Source of the DNA: Actinoplanes sp. NBC_00393
Lineage (GTDB): Bacteria; Actinomycetota; Actinomycetes; Mycobacteriales; Micromonosporaceae
NCBI RefSeq assembly: GCF_036053395.1
Contig: NZ_CP107942.1
Span: 3,810,501 to 3,874,500 of the forward strand
Length of the DNA: 64,000 nucleotides
Direction: 5' to 3'
The notes below the pieces were generated by a model. The model saw nothing but the letters and a program-made list of their open reading frames with translations. It was not told the DNA's origin and did not search any database. A program made the position numbers and the translations under genes. Shown here piece by piece: positions 16,149 to 26,288 of this stretch (positions are counted from its first letter, which is position 1; each line of letters begins with the position of its first letter).

Positions 16149-17456
16149 ATGAGAATCCGCCAGCGGGTGGCCCTCCTGACGGTCGCGGTCCTGCTCGGGG
16201 CCGCCGGCTGTTCGCAGGAGGCGGAGGCGCCGGAGTCCACGGCCGTCGCGGCCACCACCGGTTGCGCCAGCAGCGGCGAACTCACCATGTGGGAGCGCTC
16301 GGGCGGCAACAAGGACATGGTGGACATGCTCGTCGCGGCCTGGAACGCCAAGAATCCGGACTGCAAGGTCGCGCTGACCTACATCCCGCACACCGAGATG
16401 GTCGGCAAGATCGCCCAGGGCATCGCCTCCGGCCAGGTCCCCGACCTGATGGGGATGGACCTGATCTACGCCCCGCAGTTCGAGAAGGCCGGCCAGCTCG
16501 TCGATCTCACCGACCGGCTCACCGGCTGGCCGGAGCTGACCACCGCCAGCAAGGGGCACATGACGGTCGCGACCTTCGAGGACCGGCTCTACGGCGTCCC
16601 GCTGTACGCCGACGTGTCCGCGCTGTTCTACAACAAGGACCTGTTCACGAAGGCGGGCCTGGACCCGGCCAAGCCGCCGACCAGCCTGCCCGAGCTGCGC
16701 GCCTACGCCGACAAGATCACCGCGCTGGGCGGGGACGTCAAGGGCTACTACCTGCCGGGCAACTGCGCGGGCTGCAACATCTTCACGGTCGGCCCGCTGA
16801 TGTGGGCCTCCGGCGCCAAGATCGAGGCGGCCGGGCCGGGCGACGAGCCGCTCGTCGGTGACGGCGTCAAACAGGTGCTGCAGTTCGAACGGGACATGGT
16901 CAAGGCCGGCAACGTGCACGACGGCGACCGCACCGAGAACGGCGAGACATTCCACCTGCAGTTCGGCTCCGGCAAGGTCGGCATGATGGGCACCGGCAAC
17001 TTCAACATCACCCTGGCCCGCCAGCAGAACCCGTCGATGCAGTTCGGGATCACCCTGCTGCCCGGCATGACGCCGAACTCGAGCGCCTCGTTCATCGGCG
17101 GCGACCTGGTCGTGGTGCCCAAGGGCAGCAAGCGGGTCAACGACGCGGTCAACTTCATGAAGTTCCTGCTCTCCGACGACGTCCAGGTCGAGGTGTACGC
17201 GAAAGCGCTCAACCTGACGACGCGCGCCGACATGGTCGACAACAAGTACTTCAAGGAGGAACCGCTGGTCCAGGACGTGGCGAAGGCGCTCACCGTCGGG
17301 CGTACGCCGTACACGCTCACCTTCTTCGAGCAGATCAACTCACCGCAGGGCCCGTGGCTCAAGATGCTGCAGCGCGCCTACTACACCGACGACAACCTCG
17401 ACACGGTCATCGCCGACGCGAAGAAGGAAATGAGCGACATCGCCGCGAAATCCTGA
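16149..17456 (+). CDS. ABC sugar-binding lipoprotein
   Basis: This is a 435-residue extracellular solute-binding protein of family 1. The lipobox LGAAGC places the lipidated Cys at residue 21, so it is anchored outside the membrane. Typical family segments follow: LTMWERSGGNKDMVDMLVAAW, DRLYGVPLYADVSALFYNKDLF and a C-terminal hinge region. ATG 16149 has GGGAGG 8 nt upstream. It heads an operon with two permeases and a GH127 arabinofuranosidase, so the ligand is probably an arabino-oligosaccharide. The region between it and the divergent kinase gene contains the tandem LacI-type operator. Confidence 0.92.
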   Translation: MRIRQRVALLTVAVLLGAAGCSQEAEAPESTAVAATTGCASSGELTMWERSGGNKDMVDMLVAAWNAKNPDCKVALTYIPHTEMVGKIAQGIASGQVPDLMGMDLIYAPQFEKAGQLVDLTDRLTGWPELTTASKGHMTVATFEDRLYGVPLYADVSALFYNKDLFTKAGLDPAKPPTSLPELRAYADKITALGGDVKGYYLPGNCAGCNIFTVGPLMWASGAKIEAAGPGDEPLVGDGVKQVLQFERDMVKAGNVHDGDRTENGETFHLQFGSGKVGMMGTGNFNITLARQQNPSMQFGITLLPGMTPNSSASFIGGDLVVVPKGSKRVNDAVNFMKFLLSDDVQVEVYAKALNLTTRADMVDNKYFKEEPLVQDVAKALTVGRTPYTLTFFEQINSPQGPWLKMLQRAYYTDDNLDTVIADAKKEMSDIAAKS

Positions 17457-17468
17457 GAGGCGGAGGCC

Positions 17469-18347
17469 ATGCAGCGTACGCGGAGCAACCGCCTGACCGG
17501 CCTGGCGTACGTGGCTCCGGCGCTGGTGTTCGTGCTGGTGTTCACGGTCTACCCGCTGGGCCGGATGGTGTGGATGTCGCTGCACAACTGGTCGCTGATC
17601 GCCGAACCACGGTTCATCGGGCTGGACAACTTCCGGCAGGCGTTCAGCGACCGGCAGTTCTGGACGTCGTTCCTGTTCACGCTGAAGTACACGGCCCTGA
17701 TCACCCCGGTGCTGATCATCGGCGGCTACCTGCTGGCCCTGTTGACGGCACCGGTCTCCCGGGTGCGCGCGTTCACCCGTACCGTGATCTTCGTCCCGGT
17801 GGTGATCGGTCTCGGGGTTTCCAGCCTGCTCTGGTACTGGCTGTTCAGCACCGACTTCGGGGTGATCAACCGGATCCTGCTGGACCTCGGCCTCATCGAT
17901 CAGCCGGTGCTCTGGCTCGGGGTGGACGCCGGCACGTCGAACTTCGCGATCAGCACCTCGGTGGTGTGGAAGGTCATCGGCTTCGGGATGATCCTGTTCG
18001 TCGGCGCAATCCAGGCCGTCCCGGCCGAGATCACCGAGGCCAGCCTGGTCGACGGCGCCGGGTACTGGCAGCGGATCGGACGGGTGGTGCTGCCGCTGAC
18101 CATGCGCACGGTCCTGCTGGTCACCCTGGTCAGCGTGATCGGCTCGCTGCTGGCATTCGACCAGTTCTACATCATGACCGCCGGGCAGCCGCAGAACGAG
18201 ACCGCGACCTCGGTCTTCTTCGTCTACCTCAACTCGTTCCCGTACCTGAAGCTCGGCTACGGCGCCGCGCTGTCGCTGATCCTCGCGGTGACCATCCTGG
18301 CGTTCACCATCGTGCAGCTCGTACTGACCCGCCGGAGCGAGTCATGA
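17469..18347 (+). CDS. ABC sugar permease, MalF type
   Basis: This is a 292-residue permease with six predicted helices. The EAA loop that contacts the ATPase reads EASLVDGAGYWQRIGRVVLP. ATG 17469 is preceded by GGCGGAGG and follows the binding-protein stop by 12 nt. It ends in an ATGA overlap with the second permease. It forms a heterodimer with the next gene product to import the sugar held by the lipoprotein. No ATPase gene is in the operon; in actinobacteria such importers commonly borrow the MsiK ATPase. Confidence 0.93.
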   Translation: MQRTRSNRLTGLAYVAPALVFVLVFTVYPLGRMVWMSLHNWSLIAEPRFIGLDNFRQAFSDRQFWTSFLFTLKYTALITPVLIIGGYLLALLTAPVSRVRAFTRTVIFVPVVIGLGVSSLLWYWLFSTDFGVINRILLDLGLIDQPVLWLGVDAGTSNFAISTSVVWKVIGFGMILFVGAIQAVPAEITEASLVDGAGYWQRIGRVVLPLTMRTVLLVTLVSVIGSLLAFDQFYIMTAGQPQNETATSVFFVYLNSFPYLKLGYGAALSLILAVTILAFTIVQLVLTRRSES

Positions 18348-19186
18348 CCACCGCCCCGGCACGGACCGGCTATCTGATCGCGGCCGCCTGCCTGACAATC
18401 GCCACGGTCATGCTGCTGCCGCTGGCCTACTCGATGCTGGCCTCGATCAAACCGACCGCCGAGGCGGCCGCCACCCCACCGACGTACCTGCCGCACGGGG
18501 TGAGCCTGGACAGCTACCGGCGGCTCTGGGACTACCAGGAGGGTCTGCTCACCTACCTGGGCAACAGCTTCGGCACGGCGGTGCTGACCATCGTCCTCAC
18601 CCTGCTGCTGACGGTGCCCGCCGCGTACGGTCTGGCCCGCTTCCCGATCCCCGCCCGCGAACCGATCTTCGTCGTCCTGCTGCTCGCGCTGATCGTGCCG
18701 TACCAGGCGCTGCTCACCCCGATGTTCCTGATGTTCGCGAAGATCGGCCTGACCAACTCGCTGCTCGGCCTGGCCGTGCTGCACACCACGATCCAGTTGC
18801 CGTTCAGCCTCTACATCCTGCGCAACACGTTCGCCGCGGTGCCCCGCGAGATCGAGGAGGCCGCCGTCATGGACGGCGCGGGTTCCCTGCAGATCCTGCG
18901 GCGGGTGTTCCTGCCGCCGACCGTGCCGGCGGTCGTCACGGTCACCCTGTTCGCCTTCATCACGTCGTGGAACGAGTTCCTCGGCGCGCTGGTGATGATG
19001 AGCTCGAGCGCCAAGTTCACCCTGCCGGTGATCCTGGCGACCGCCCGTACCGAGACCAGCCTCGGCGGCACCGACTGGGGCATGCTCCAGGCCGGCGTCA
19101 CCATCTCGATCATCCCCTGTGTCCTCGTCTACCTGTTGCTTCAGCGGTACTACATGGCCGGCCTGATGAGCGGAGCCGTCAAATGA
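18344..19186 (+). CDS. ABC sugar permease, MalG type
   Basis: This is a 280-residue permease with six helices and the EAA motif EEAAVMDGAGSLQILRRVFLP. Its ATG overlaps the previous stop by 4 nt, and its own stop overlaps the GH127 start in the same way, so translation is coupled through the locus. It pairs with the MalF-type permease just upstream. The open frame reaches far upstream into the first permease gene, but only ATG 18344 gives the family's N terminus. Confidence 0.93.
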   Translation: MTTAPARTGYLIAAACLTIATVMLLPLAYSMLASIKPTAEAAATPPTYLPHGVSLDSYRRLWDYQEGLLTYLGNSFGTAVLTIVLTLLLTVPAAYGLARFPIPAREPIFVVLLLALIVPYQALLTPMFLMFAKIGLTNSLLGLAVLHTTIQLPFSLYILRNTFAAVPREIEEAAVMDGAGSLQILRRVFLPPTVPAVVTVTLFAFITSWNEFLGALVMMSSSAKFTLPVILATARTETSLGGTDWGMLQAGVTISIIPCVLVYLLLQRYYMAGLMSGAVK

Positions 19187-20931
19187 GCGTGGCAGTGGTC
19201 CACCGGGTCGAACTCACCGGCGGGTTCTGGGCCGACCGGGTCCGGATCAACCGGGAGCACACCATCCCGCACGGGTTCGAGCAGCTCGGCAAGGCCGGGA
19301 ACCTGCACAACCTGCGGCTCGCGGCCGGCGCCGAGGGCGAGTACCGCTCCCCCGACGCGCTGCCGTTCCTGGACTCCGACGTCTACAAGTGGCTGGAGGC
19401 GGTCGGCTGGGAGCTCGGCCGGGCGCCGGAGCCGGGCCTGGCCTCGGCGGCCGACGAGGTGATCGCGCTGGTCGCCGCGGCGCAACGGCCCGACGGCTAT
19501 CTGAACAGCTACGTGCAGGTGGTCGGCGGCGGCGTGCCGTACCGGGATCTGTCCTGGGGGCACGAGCTGTACTGCCTCGGGCACCTGATCCAGGCCGCGG
19601 TGGCATGGCACCGGGCGCTGGGCGACGACCGGCTGCTGACGATCGCGCTGCGGGCCGTCGCGCATGTGCCGGACGACATCATCGACGGCCATCCCAACAT
19701 CGAGATGGCGCTCGTGGACCTCGGCCGGATCACCGGCGAGCGCCGCCATCTGACGATGGCCGCCCGCATGCTCGAGCTGCGCGGGCACGGCACGCTGCCG
19801 GCAGCCCGGTTCGGCGCGGCCTACTGGCAGGACCATGAGCCGGTACGCGAGGCGAGCTCGGTCGCCGGCCATGCGGTCCGGCAGCTCTACCTGGACTGCG
19901 GCGCGGTGGACGTGGCGGTGGAACTCGGCGACGACCGGCTGCTCGCGGCGGTGCGGCGCCGCTGGGACGACATGATGCGCACCCGGGCGTACCTCACCGG
20001 TGGGCTGGGCAGCCGGCACCGCGACGAGGCGTTCGGCGACCCGTACGAGCTGCCGCCGGACCGGGCGTACGCCGAGACCTGCGCCGCCATCGCCAACGTG
20101 ATGCTCGCCCGGCGGCTGTCACTGGCGACCGGCGAAGCCGGTTACGCCGACGCGATCGAACGGACCATGTTCAACGGTGTGCTCCCCGGCATCGCGCTGA
20201 ACGGCACCGAGTTCTTCTACACCAACCCGCTGCAGCGCCGCACCCACCGCGCGCCCGGCGGCACCGGGCAGCGGCAGCCGTGGTACCGCTGCGCCTGCTG
20301 CCCACCCAACCTGATGCGCATGCTCAGCACCTGGGAGCAACACCTGGCGACGTACGACGACAGCGGCATCCAGCTGCACCAGTACGCCTCCGCCGACCTC
20401 CGGACCCCGGCGACGCTGCTGCGGATGCGCACCGGCTACCCATGGGACGGCCGGATCACCGTCCATGTCGCCGAAACACCGGCGCAGTCCTGGACACTGT
20501 CGCTGCGGGTGCCCCGGTGGAGCCGCTCGGCGACCCTGACCGGGCCGGACGGCACCCACACCGTCGACGCCGGCGTGGTCAAACGGCACCGCCGGTGGCA
20601 GCCCGGCGACGTGGTCGAGCTCAGCCTCGACCAGCCGGCCCGGATCACCGAACCCGATCCGCGGATCGACGCGGTCCGCGGATGTGTGGCGGTGCAGCGC
20701 GGCCCGCTCGTCTACTGCATCGAGGCGGCCGACGCGCCACCGCGTACCGAGATCGAGGAACTGACCTGCGACCCGCGCCGGGAGCTGACGCCGGTGCCGC
20801 GGCCGGACATCGCCGAGGCGATGGTCGGGATCGACGTGCCGATGACCGGCGGCCGGACCGCCGGCGCCATCCCCTATTTCGCGTGGGCCAACCGCGGCCC
20901 GGGCGGCATGCGGGTCTGGATCCCGGCCTGA
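19183..20931 (+). CDS. GH127 beta-L-arabinofuranosidase
   Basis: This is a 582-residue enzyme of family GH127 (old DUF1680). The zinc/nucleophile set is visible: Glu298 and Cys300 in YAETCAAIANVM, and Cys370, Cys372 and Cys373 in YRCACCPPNLMRM. By comparison with HypBA1, Cys372 is the nucleophile, and Glu298, Cys300 and Cys373 help bind zinc. There is no signal peptide, so it acts in the cytoplasm on imported oligosaccharides and releases L-arabinose from beta-linked side chains. The start overlaps the MalG-type permease stop (ATGA). Its stop codon abuts the stop of the convergent LacI gene with no base between. Confidence 0.92.
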   Translation: MSVAVVHRVELTGGFWADRVRINREHTIPHGFEQLGKAGNLHNLRLAAGAEGEYRSPDALPFLDSDVYKWLEAVGWELGRAPEPGLASAADEVIALVAAAQRPDGYLNSYVQVVGGGVPYRDLSWGHELYCLGHLIQAAVAWHRALGDDRLLTIALRAVAHVPDDIIDGHPNIEMALVDLGRITGERRHLTMAARMLELRGHGTLPAARFGAAYWQDHEPVREASSVAGHAVRQLYLDCGAVDVAVELGDDRLLAAVRRRWDDMMRTRAYLTGGLGSRHRDEAFGDPYELPPDRAYAETCAAIANVMLARRLSLATGEAGYADAIERTMFNGVLPGIALNGTEFFYTNPLQRRTHRAPGGTGQRQPWYRCACCPPNLMRMLSTWEQHLATYDDSGIQLHQYASADLRTPATLLRMRTGYPWDGRITVHVAETPAQSWTLSLRVPRWSRSATLTGPDGTHTVDAGVVKRHRRWQPGDVVELSLDQPARITEPDPRIDAVRGCVAVQRGPLVYCIEAADAPPRTEIEELTCDPRRELTPVPRPDIAEAMVGIDVPMTGGRTAGAIPYFAWANRGPGGMRVWIPA

Positions 20932-22017
20932 TCAGGGCGGCGGCGCGGTGGAGTCGCGCACGACCAGCGGCAGCGGGAACACCGTCTCGCTCGCCTCGCG
21001 GCCGGCGGACGGGTCGCGGGCCAGCGCCACCGCCTGGGCGATGCCGAAGCCGACGATCTCGTGGATCGGCATCCGCAGCGTGGTGAGCGCGGGCACGGTG
21101 TGCGCGGAGATCAGGATGTCGTCGAAGCCGACCACCGACAGCCGGCCCGGCACCGCGATGCCGTGGCCGTGCGCGGCGTGCAGCGCGCCGATCCCGACCA
21201 GGTCGGTCGACGCGGCCACCGCGGTCGGCGGCTCGGGCACGGCCATCAGCGCGGCCAGCGCCGACGCGCCGCCGTCCAGGGTGCCGGCGCAGCGCTGCAG
21301 GTATCCGTCGGGCACCCCGCCGAACCGCTCCCGCATGAAGTCGGCGTACGCCTCCTCGCGGATCCGGTAGTTGTTGGGCAGCTCCGCGCTCAGGAACCCG
21401 ATCCGCCGGTGCCCCAGCGACGCCAGGTGCTCCAGCCCGGCCCGGATCCCGGCCCGCTCGTCCGGGTTGGCGGTCGGAAACTCCAGCGGGCTGGAGCCCT
21501 GCCACAACCCCACCACCGGCGCCGGCGAGCCGCGCAGGTCGGCCAGCAGCTCCGGATAGCCCTGCATGTCACCGAGCAGGATGATCGCGTCGGTGTGCCG
21601 GGTCTCCAGCACCGTGGTCAGCGGGGTCGCCTCGTCGAGCCGGCCGTGGACGTGACCGAGCACCACGTTGTACCCGTGGGCCATCGACTCGACCACGAGC
21701 GCCTCGATGACACCGGCGTAGAACACGTCGCTGAAGTCACGGACCACCGCGCCGATCAGATTCGTCGACGCACCACGCAGGCCACGCGCGAGAGGATTGG
21801 GCCGATAACCCAGGTGGCGGGCCGCCTGGATCACCCGCTCCCGGGTGTCCGGCGCGATCGGCACCCGCGACGGCGCGTTGTTGAGCACCCGCGACACCGT
21901 GCTCTGCGAAACCCCGGACGCCACGGCGATGTCCCGCATCGTGACGATCGGACGCCCGGCAGCGGACCCGGGCCGGTCTGGTGGCTCTGCTCGCGCGCCG
22001 CGCGCGGAAGTCGGCAT
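20932..22017 (-). CDS. LacI-family transcriptional regulator
   Basis: This is a 361-residue regulator. The N-terminal helix-turn-helix and hinge read VTMRDIAVASGVSQSTVSRVLN (about residues 26-47) with a hinge near residues 60-75. The C-terminal ligand domain shows FSDVFYAGVIEAL and LSVVGFDDI, typical of LacI/GalR proteins. The N-terminal ~22 residues before the HTH are polar and could be trimmed by a later start; ATG 22017 has only a weak ribosome site. It probably represses the importer-GH127 operon and responds to arabinose or an arabino-oligosaccharide; that link is inferred from position and the tandem operator at 16069. Confidence 0.9.
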   Translation of the reverse strand: MPTSARGARAEPPDRPGSAAGRPIVTMRDIAVASGVSQSTVSRVLNNAPSRVPIAPDTRERVIQAARHLGYRPNPLARGLRGASTNLIGAVVRDFSDVFYAGVIEALVVESMAHGYNVVLGHVHGRLDEATPLTTVLETRHTDAIILLGDMQGYPELLADLRGSPAPVVGLWQGSSPLEFPTANPDERAGIRAGLEHLASLGHRRIGFLSAELPNNYRIREEAYADFMRERFGGVPDGYLQRCAGTLDGGASALAALMAVPEPPTAVAASTDLVGIGALHAAHGHGIAVPGRLSVVGFDDILISAHTVPALTTLRMPIHEIVGFGIAQAVALARDPSAGREASETVFPLPLVVRDSTAPPP

Positions 22018-22087
22018 CGCGGGCAGCCTAACACCCGCCGATTCGCGGGAGAGCATACGAATTCAGCGGCTGGGTACGGTGAAGCCG

Positions 22088-23530
22088 ATGGCTGAGACGA
22101 ATATCGGGCTGCGGTCCGAACGCGGACCCGTGCTCGCCGCGGTGATGATGTCGACCGCGCTGGTCGCCATCGACGCCACGATCATCGCGACGGCCGTACC
22201 GTCGGTGGTTCGTGACCTCGGCGGCTTCGCCGAGCTGCCCTGGGTGTTCTCGGTCTACCTGCTCGCCCAGGCCGTGTCGGTGCCGATCTACGGCAAGCTC
22301 AGCGACCTGTTCGGCCGCAAACCGGTCATCCTCTGGGGCATCGGGCTGTTCCTGGTCGGGTCGATCATGTGCGGCGCGGCCTGGAGCATGGGCGTGCTGA
22401 TCGCGTTCCGGGCCGTGCAGGGCCTCGGCGCCGGCGCCATCATGCCCTCCACGGTCACCATCGTCGGCGACCTCTACTCGGTGCGCGAACGCGCCAAGGT
22501 GCAGGGCTACGTGGCCAGCGTCTGGGGCATCTCCTCGGTCGTCGGCCCGGCCCTGGGCGGCATCTTCAGCGAGTACGTCTCCTGGCGCTGGATCTTCCTG
22601 GTCAACATCCCGCTCTGCCTGGCCGCCGCCGCGATGATCGGAAGCCGGTTCCACGAGCGGGTCCGGCGCGGCCGCCCGGTGATCGACTACCGCGGCGCCA
22701 CGCTGCTCGCGACCGGGCTGACCCTGACGATGCTCGGCATCCTGGAGGGCGGCCAGGCCTGGGCCTGGAACTCACCGGCCAGCATCGTGGTGCTCGCCGT
22801 GGGTGCCGCCCTGCTGGTGGCCTTCGGGATCAGTCAGCGTACGGCCACCGAGCCGGTACTGCCGCTGTGGATCTTCCAGCGACGGCTGCTGCTGGTCAGC
22901 GGCCAGCTCGCCATCGGTGTCGGCGCCATCCTGCTCGCTCTCAGCTCCTACGTCCCGGCCTACGTCCAGGAGGTGCTCGGCACCGGACCGCTGGTGGCAG
23001 GCTTCGCCCTGGGCGCGCTCACCCTCGGCTGGCCGCTGTCCGCCAGCCAGGCCGGCCGGGTGTACCTGCGTTTCGGCTTCCGCGCCTGCGCCCTGCTCGG
23101 CACGGTGCTGGTGCTGCTCGGCGCGGTGCTGATGCTGCTGCGGCTGGGCCGCGACTCCAGCGTGCTCGAGGTCGGGGTGTACTGCCTGATCGTCGGCCTG
23201 GGCATGGGCCTGACCGCGGCGCCCACCCTGATCGCCGCGCAGTCCAGCGTCGGCTGGGCCGAACGCGGCGTGGTCAGCGCCAACAACATCTTCCTGCGCT
23301 CACTGGGCAGCGCCCTCGGCGTGGCGGTGTTCGGCGCCCTGGTCAACGCGGCGGTCGGCGGCGGGCAGGCCACACCCGCCACGCTCACCACGGCCGTACA
23401 CCGCATCTTCATCGGCATCACCATCGTGGCGGCGGTGATGGTCGCGCTCGCCGCGCTGATCCCCCGCTCGGCCGACGCCGCCATCACCGCCGGCAGCGAG
23501 CAGGAGGGCACCTGGCCTGACGGGGCCTGA
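22088..23530 (+). CDS. MFS exporter, DHA2 (14-helix) type
   Basis: This is a 480-residue drug:proton antiporter of the DHA2/EmrB-QacA group. Motif A is seen as GKLSDLFGRKP in loop 2-3 and motif C-like glycines occur in SSVVGPALGGIFSEY. About 13-14 helices can be counted. ATG 22088 begins the first cytoplasmic segment; the ribosome site (GGTGAAG) is weak. It is divergent from the LacI gene across ~70 nt, which holds no obvious LacI operator. The substrate is unknown; members export lipophilic drugs or natural products. Confidence 0.88.
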   Translation: MAETNIGLRSERGPVLAAVMMSTALVAIDATIIATAVPSVVRDLGGFAELPWVFSVYLLAQAVSVPIYGKLSDLFGRKPVILWGIGLFLVGSIMCGAAWSMGVLIAFRAVQGLGAGAIMPSTVTIVGDLYSVRERAKVQGYVASVWGISSVVGPALGGIFSEYVSWRWIFLVNIPLCLAAAAMIGSRFHERVRRGRPVIDYRGATLLATGLTLTMLGILEGGQAWAWNSPASIVVLAVGAALLVAFGISQRTATEPVLPLWIFQRRLLLVSGQLAIGVGAILLALSSYVPAYVQEVLGTGPLVAGFALGALTLGWPLSASQAGRVYLRFGFRACALLGTVLVLLGAVLMLLRLGRDSSVLEVGVYCLIVGLGMGLTAAPTLIAAQSSVGWAERGVVSANNIFLRSLGSALGVAVFGALVNAAVGGGQATPATLTTAVHRIFIGITIVAAVMVALAALIPRSADAAITAGSEQEGTWPDGA

Positions 23531-23602
23531 CCTGCGGGTCCGTACTCGGCTTTGCCCCTTTCCGGACCGGGTCGCCGACTAGCATGATCGCGGAGGGTCG
23601 AC

Positions 23603-25219
23603 GTGAGATTGCTTCGGCAGATGCGGGTGACGACGCGCCTGGTGGGCGGTTTCCTCCTCATGGCGCTGTGCGTGGTGGCCATCTGGATCGCCGCCGAATG
23701 GTCGGCCGACAGCACCCGGGACACGGCTCAGGCGCTGGCCCGCTCGCAGGCCCAGCTCGACGCGGCCCAGCAACTCAAGTACCGGGTCACCGACGTGAGC
23801 GGCTGGCAGGCCGGCTACGCGTTCAACATCGTGCGCGGGGCGCCGAACGCCACCGCCGACTCGGCGCCCGAGCGGGCCGCGTTCCTCGCCGCCGAGGACA
23901 GCTTCGTCGTCGAGCTCGACGAGATGGCGGCGCTGCCGCTGACCGCCGCCGAGAAGGCCGACGTCGCGACGATCCGGACAGCGTTTCAGCAGTTCAAGGA
24001 TCTGGACGACGAGGTCATCGCGGCCTACCGGGCCGGCACCCCGGCCCAGGTCGACAAGGCCAACGAGCTGGTGGCCGGTCCCGGCCTCGATCTGTACGCG
24101 GTGATCGCCGGCGGCGTCGACCGGCTGCTCACCAGTGCCCGGGAGCAGGAGGCGATCGCACACCAGCGGGCCGACGACACCGCCGACCGGACCAGCGACG
24201 TCGCCACCCTGGTGGCTGCCTGCGCGCTGGTCATCTCGACCGTGCTCGCGGTCCTGCTGGCCCTGTCGATCATCCGGCCGCTGAGCGCTCTGCGGGAACG
24301 CCTCGCGGACATCGCCGAGGGCGAGGGCGACCTGACCCTGCGGCTGGACACCGCCGGGCACGACCAGTTCACCGACGTCAGCCGGTCGTTCAACCTGTTC
24401 GTCGACAAGATCGCGGCCACCGTGCGCGAGATCGGCGAGTCGGCCTCGACGGTCGCGCACGCCAGCGAGACGCTCACCACCACCGCCATCCAGATCATGG
24501 TGGACGCCAAGGCGACGTCACGGCAGTCCGGTGAGGCCGCGCTCGCTGCCGAGGAGGTGGCCGCCAATGTGCGTACCGTCGCGGCCGGCACCACCTCGAT
24601 GAGCGGATCGCTGCAGAAGATCGCCGGCACCGCCGGCGAGGCCACCCAGGTCTGCGAGCGCAGCATGCAGGCCGCCCAGGCCACCCGGGACGTGATCAGC
24701 CGGCTCGCCGTCTCCAGCCAGGAGATCGGCGACACCGTCAAGACCATCGCCGCGATCGCCCAGCAGACCAACCTGCTGGCCCTCAACGCGACCATCGAAG
24801 CGGCCCGGGCCGGCGAGTCCGGCAAAGGCTTCGCCGTCGTCGCCGGCGAGGTGAAGGACCTGGCGCAGGAGACCGAGAGCGCCACCGACGACATCACGGC
24901 GAAGGTGCAGAGCATCCAGCAGGACACCCGGATGGCGACCGAGGCGACCGGGGAGATCGTCGAGATAGCCGGCCGGCTCGGCGACTTCCAGTCCACCATC
25001 GCCTCGGCCATCCTCGCGCAGACCGCCACCACCGACGAGATGAGCCGAACCATCAGCGAGTCGACGACGAGCTCGGCGGAGATCGCGGCGAACGTCACGA
25101 CCATCTCGTCGAGCGCGCAGACCACGACCAGCGGGGTCATCGACATCAAACAGGCGACCCAGGAGCTGTCGCAGCTGAGCAACGAACTGCGCGTACTGGT
25201 CGGTCAGTTCCGGGTCTGA
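23603..25219 (+). CDS. methyl-accepting chemotaxis protein
   Basis: This is a 538-residue chemoreceptor. It has two membrane helices (about residues 12-32 and 198-220) flanking an extracellular four-helix-bundle-type sensor of about 165 residues, then HAMP (~222-275) and a signalling domain. The highly conserved hairpin tip reads [20 protein letters not shown]. No CheB/CheR pentapeptide is at the C terminus. GTG 23603 has GGAGGG upstream. It implies that the organism has a chemotaxis system and a motile stage, as in zoospore-forming Actinoplanes. The ligand is unknown. Confidence 0.93.
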   Translation: MRLLRQMRVTTRLVGGFLLMALCVVAIWIAAEWSADSTRDTAQALARSQAQLDAAQQLKYRVTDVSGWQAGYAFNIVRGAPNATADSAPERAAFLAAEDSFVVELDEMAALPLTAAEKADVATIRTAFQQFKDLDDEVIAAYRAGTPAQVDKANELVAGPGLDLYAVIAGGVDRLLTSAREQEAIAHQRADDTADRTSDVATLVAACALVISTVLAVLLALSIIRPLSALRERLADIAEGEGDLTLRLDTAGHDQFTDVSRSFNLFVDKIAATVREIGESASTVAHASETLTTTAIQIMVDAKATSRQSGEAALAAEEVAANVRTVAAGTTSMSGSLQKIAGTAGEATQVCERSMQAAQATRDVISRLAVSSQEIGDTVKTIAAIAQQTNLLALNATIEAARAGESGKGFAVVAGEVKDLAQETESATDDITAKVQSIQQDTRMATEATGEIVEIAGRLGDFQSTIASAILAQTATTDEMSRTISESTTSSAEIAANVTTISSSAQTTTSGVIDIKQATQELSQLSNELRVLVGQFRV

Positions 25220-25222
25220 CCG

Positions 25223-26182
25223 CTACCGCTGCACCAGGTCGCGGGAGAGTGCCGTGGCACGGTGCACGATCGCTCCCCCGTCACGGCGGCTGGCCACCAG
25301 ACCCGCCGCCCGCAGCGCCGACAGGTGCTCCGAGGACGACGACACGCTGATCCCGACCTGCCGGGCGATCGACGACGTGGTGTGCCGGCCGGGCCGGGCG
25401 GCCTGCATCAGCACCGCGGTCCGGGTGCGGCCGAACAGGCCGACCAGCGGATCCCCGGCGCCACGCCCGTCCGGCGGCACCACGGCCGGCTCCACCGGAT
25501 AGACCAGCAGCGCCGGCCCGTCCGGGGCGACCAGCACCCGCGGCCGCGGCCCGGCGAACGGTGACGGCACCACGATCAGCCCGTGCCCGGCGAGGCGCAC
25601 CTCGCCGTCCTGCCAGGCATCGACCTCCAGCACCGGCTCCCGCCACCGGATCGCCGGATGCAGGTCGGCCAGCAGACCGTCGGCGCCGGCCAGCGCATAC
25701 CGGCCGGCGGCCTCGGCGACGACCTGGCGATGGGTACGGTTCAGCGCCGCCCAGTCCGGCGCCAGCACCTGGTGGAAGTAGGCCCGCATCGCGGTGACCA
25801 GCGTGTCCAGCACGTGCGGGTCGGCCGCGGCGAACCGGCGGCGGGCGGCGCTGACCGGAACGTCGGCGTACGCCGAGGACACCTCCGCCCGGACCCGGGT
25901 CGCCGGGGTCGAACGGATCGCGTCCAGCCCGCCCTCGATGGACTCCAGTCCATCGAGCGGCGTCATGAAGTCCGGGACGAAGCCCTGCGCCGGCGTCAGG
26001 TGGTGCAGTGGCCGCAGCGCCGGCGCGCAGGCGGCCACCCGGCGGGCCAGCGTCGGCAGGCCGGCGGCCACGGACGGCTGCCGCATAGCCTGGCTCGCGA
26101 GCAGCACGGTGCCCGCCGGATGCAACCGGTCGGCGAACCGGATCCGTGTCAGGTCCGCCGGCTTCAGCCACAGGCGCAACAT
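25223..26182 (-). CDS. ArsR-type transcriptional regulator with DUF5937-like N terminus
   Basis: This is a 319-residue protein with a large N-terminal domain (about residues 1-235, ending in LLVYPVEPAVVPP) and a C-terminal winged helix of the ArsR type (SIARQVGISVSSSSEHLSALRAAGLVASRRDG). This layout is common in actinobacteria and has no known ligand. No metal-binding Cys cluster is present, so it is not a classical arsenic or zinc sensor. ATG 26182 gives the typical LRLWLKPADL N terminus. It is divergent from the esterase gene; TGACCGGTCA at 26223-26232 lies in the gap as a possible operator. Its 3' end almost meets the chemoreceptor gene. Confidence 0.85.
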   Translation of the reverse strand: MLRLWLKPADLTRIRFADRLHPAGTVLLASQAMRQPSVAAGLPTLARRVAACAPALRPLHHLTPAQGFVPDFMTPLDGLESIEGGLDAIRSTPATRVRAEVSSAYADVPVSAARRRFAAADPHVLDTLVTAMRAYFHQVLAPDWAALNRTHRQVVAEAAGRYALAGADGLLADLHPAIRWREPVLEVDAWQDGEVRLAGHGLIVVPSPFAGPRPRVLVAPDGPALLVYPVEPAVVPPDGRGAGDPLVGLFGRTRTAVLMQAARPGRHTTSSIARQVGISVSSSSEHLSALRAAGLVASRRDGGAIVHRATALSRDLVQR

Positions 26183-26288
26183 CCGGTCAGCTTGCCAGCC
26201 TTTCGGTGGTGGCCGAAACCGTTGACCGGTCAGTTGCCGGGACCTGAGTCTGCAGAGGTCGGCGGTCGACAGAGACGAGGGATGGCCG

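Noticed and set aside
16011..16955. N-terminal extension of the kinase frame by 315 codons beyond GTG 16010.
   Set aside because: The extension runs antisense to the binding-protein gene and its promoter and has low-complexity composition.
26223..26232. TGACCGGTCA palindrome in the ArsR-esterase gap, and its similarity to GACCGGT in the ECF41 palindrome and the 26-bp repeat.
   Set aside because: A 6-7 bp shared core is expected in DNA of this composition; the flanks differ, so no common regulator is claimed.
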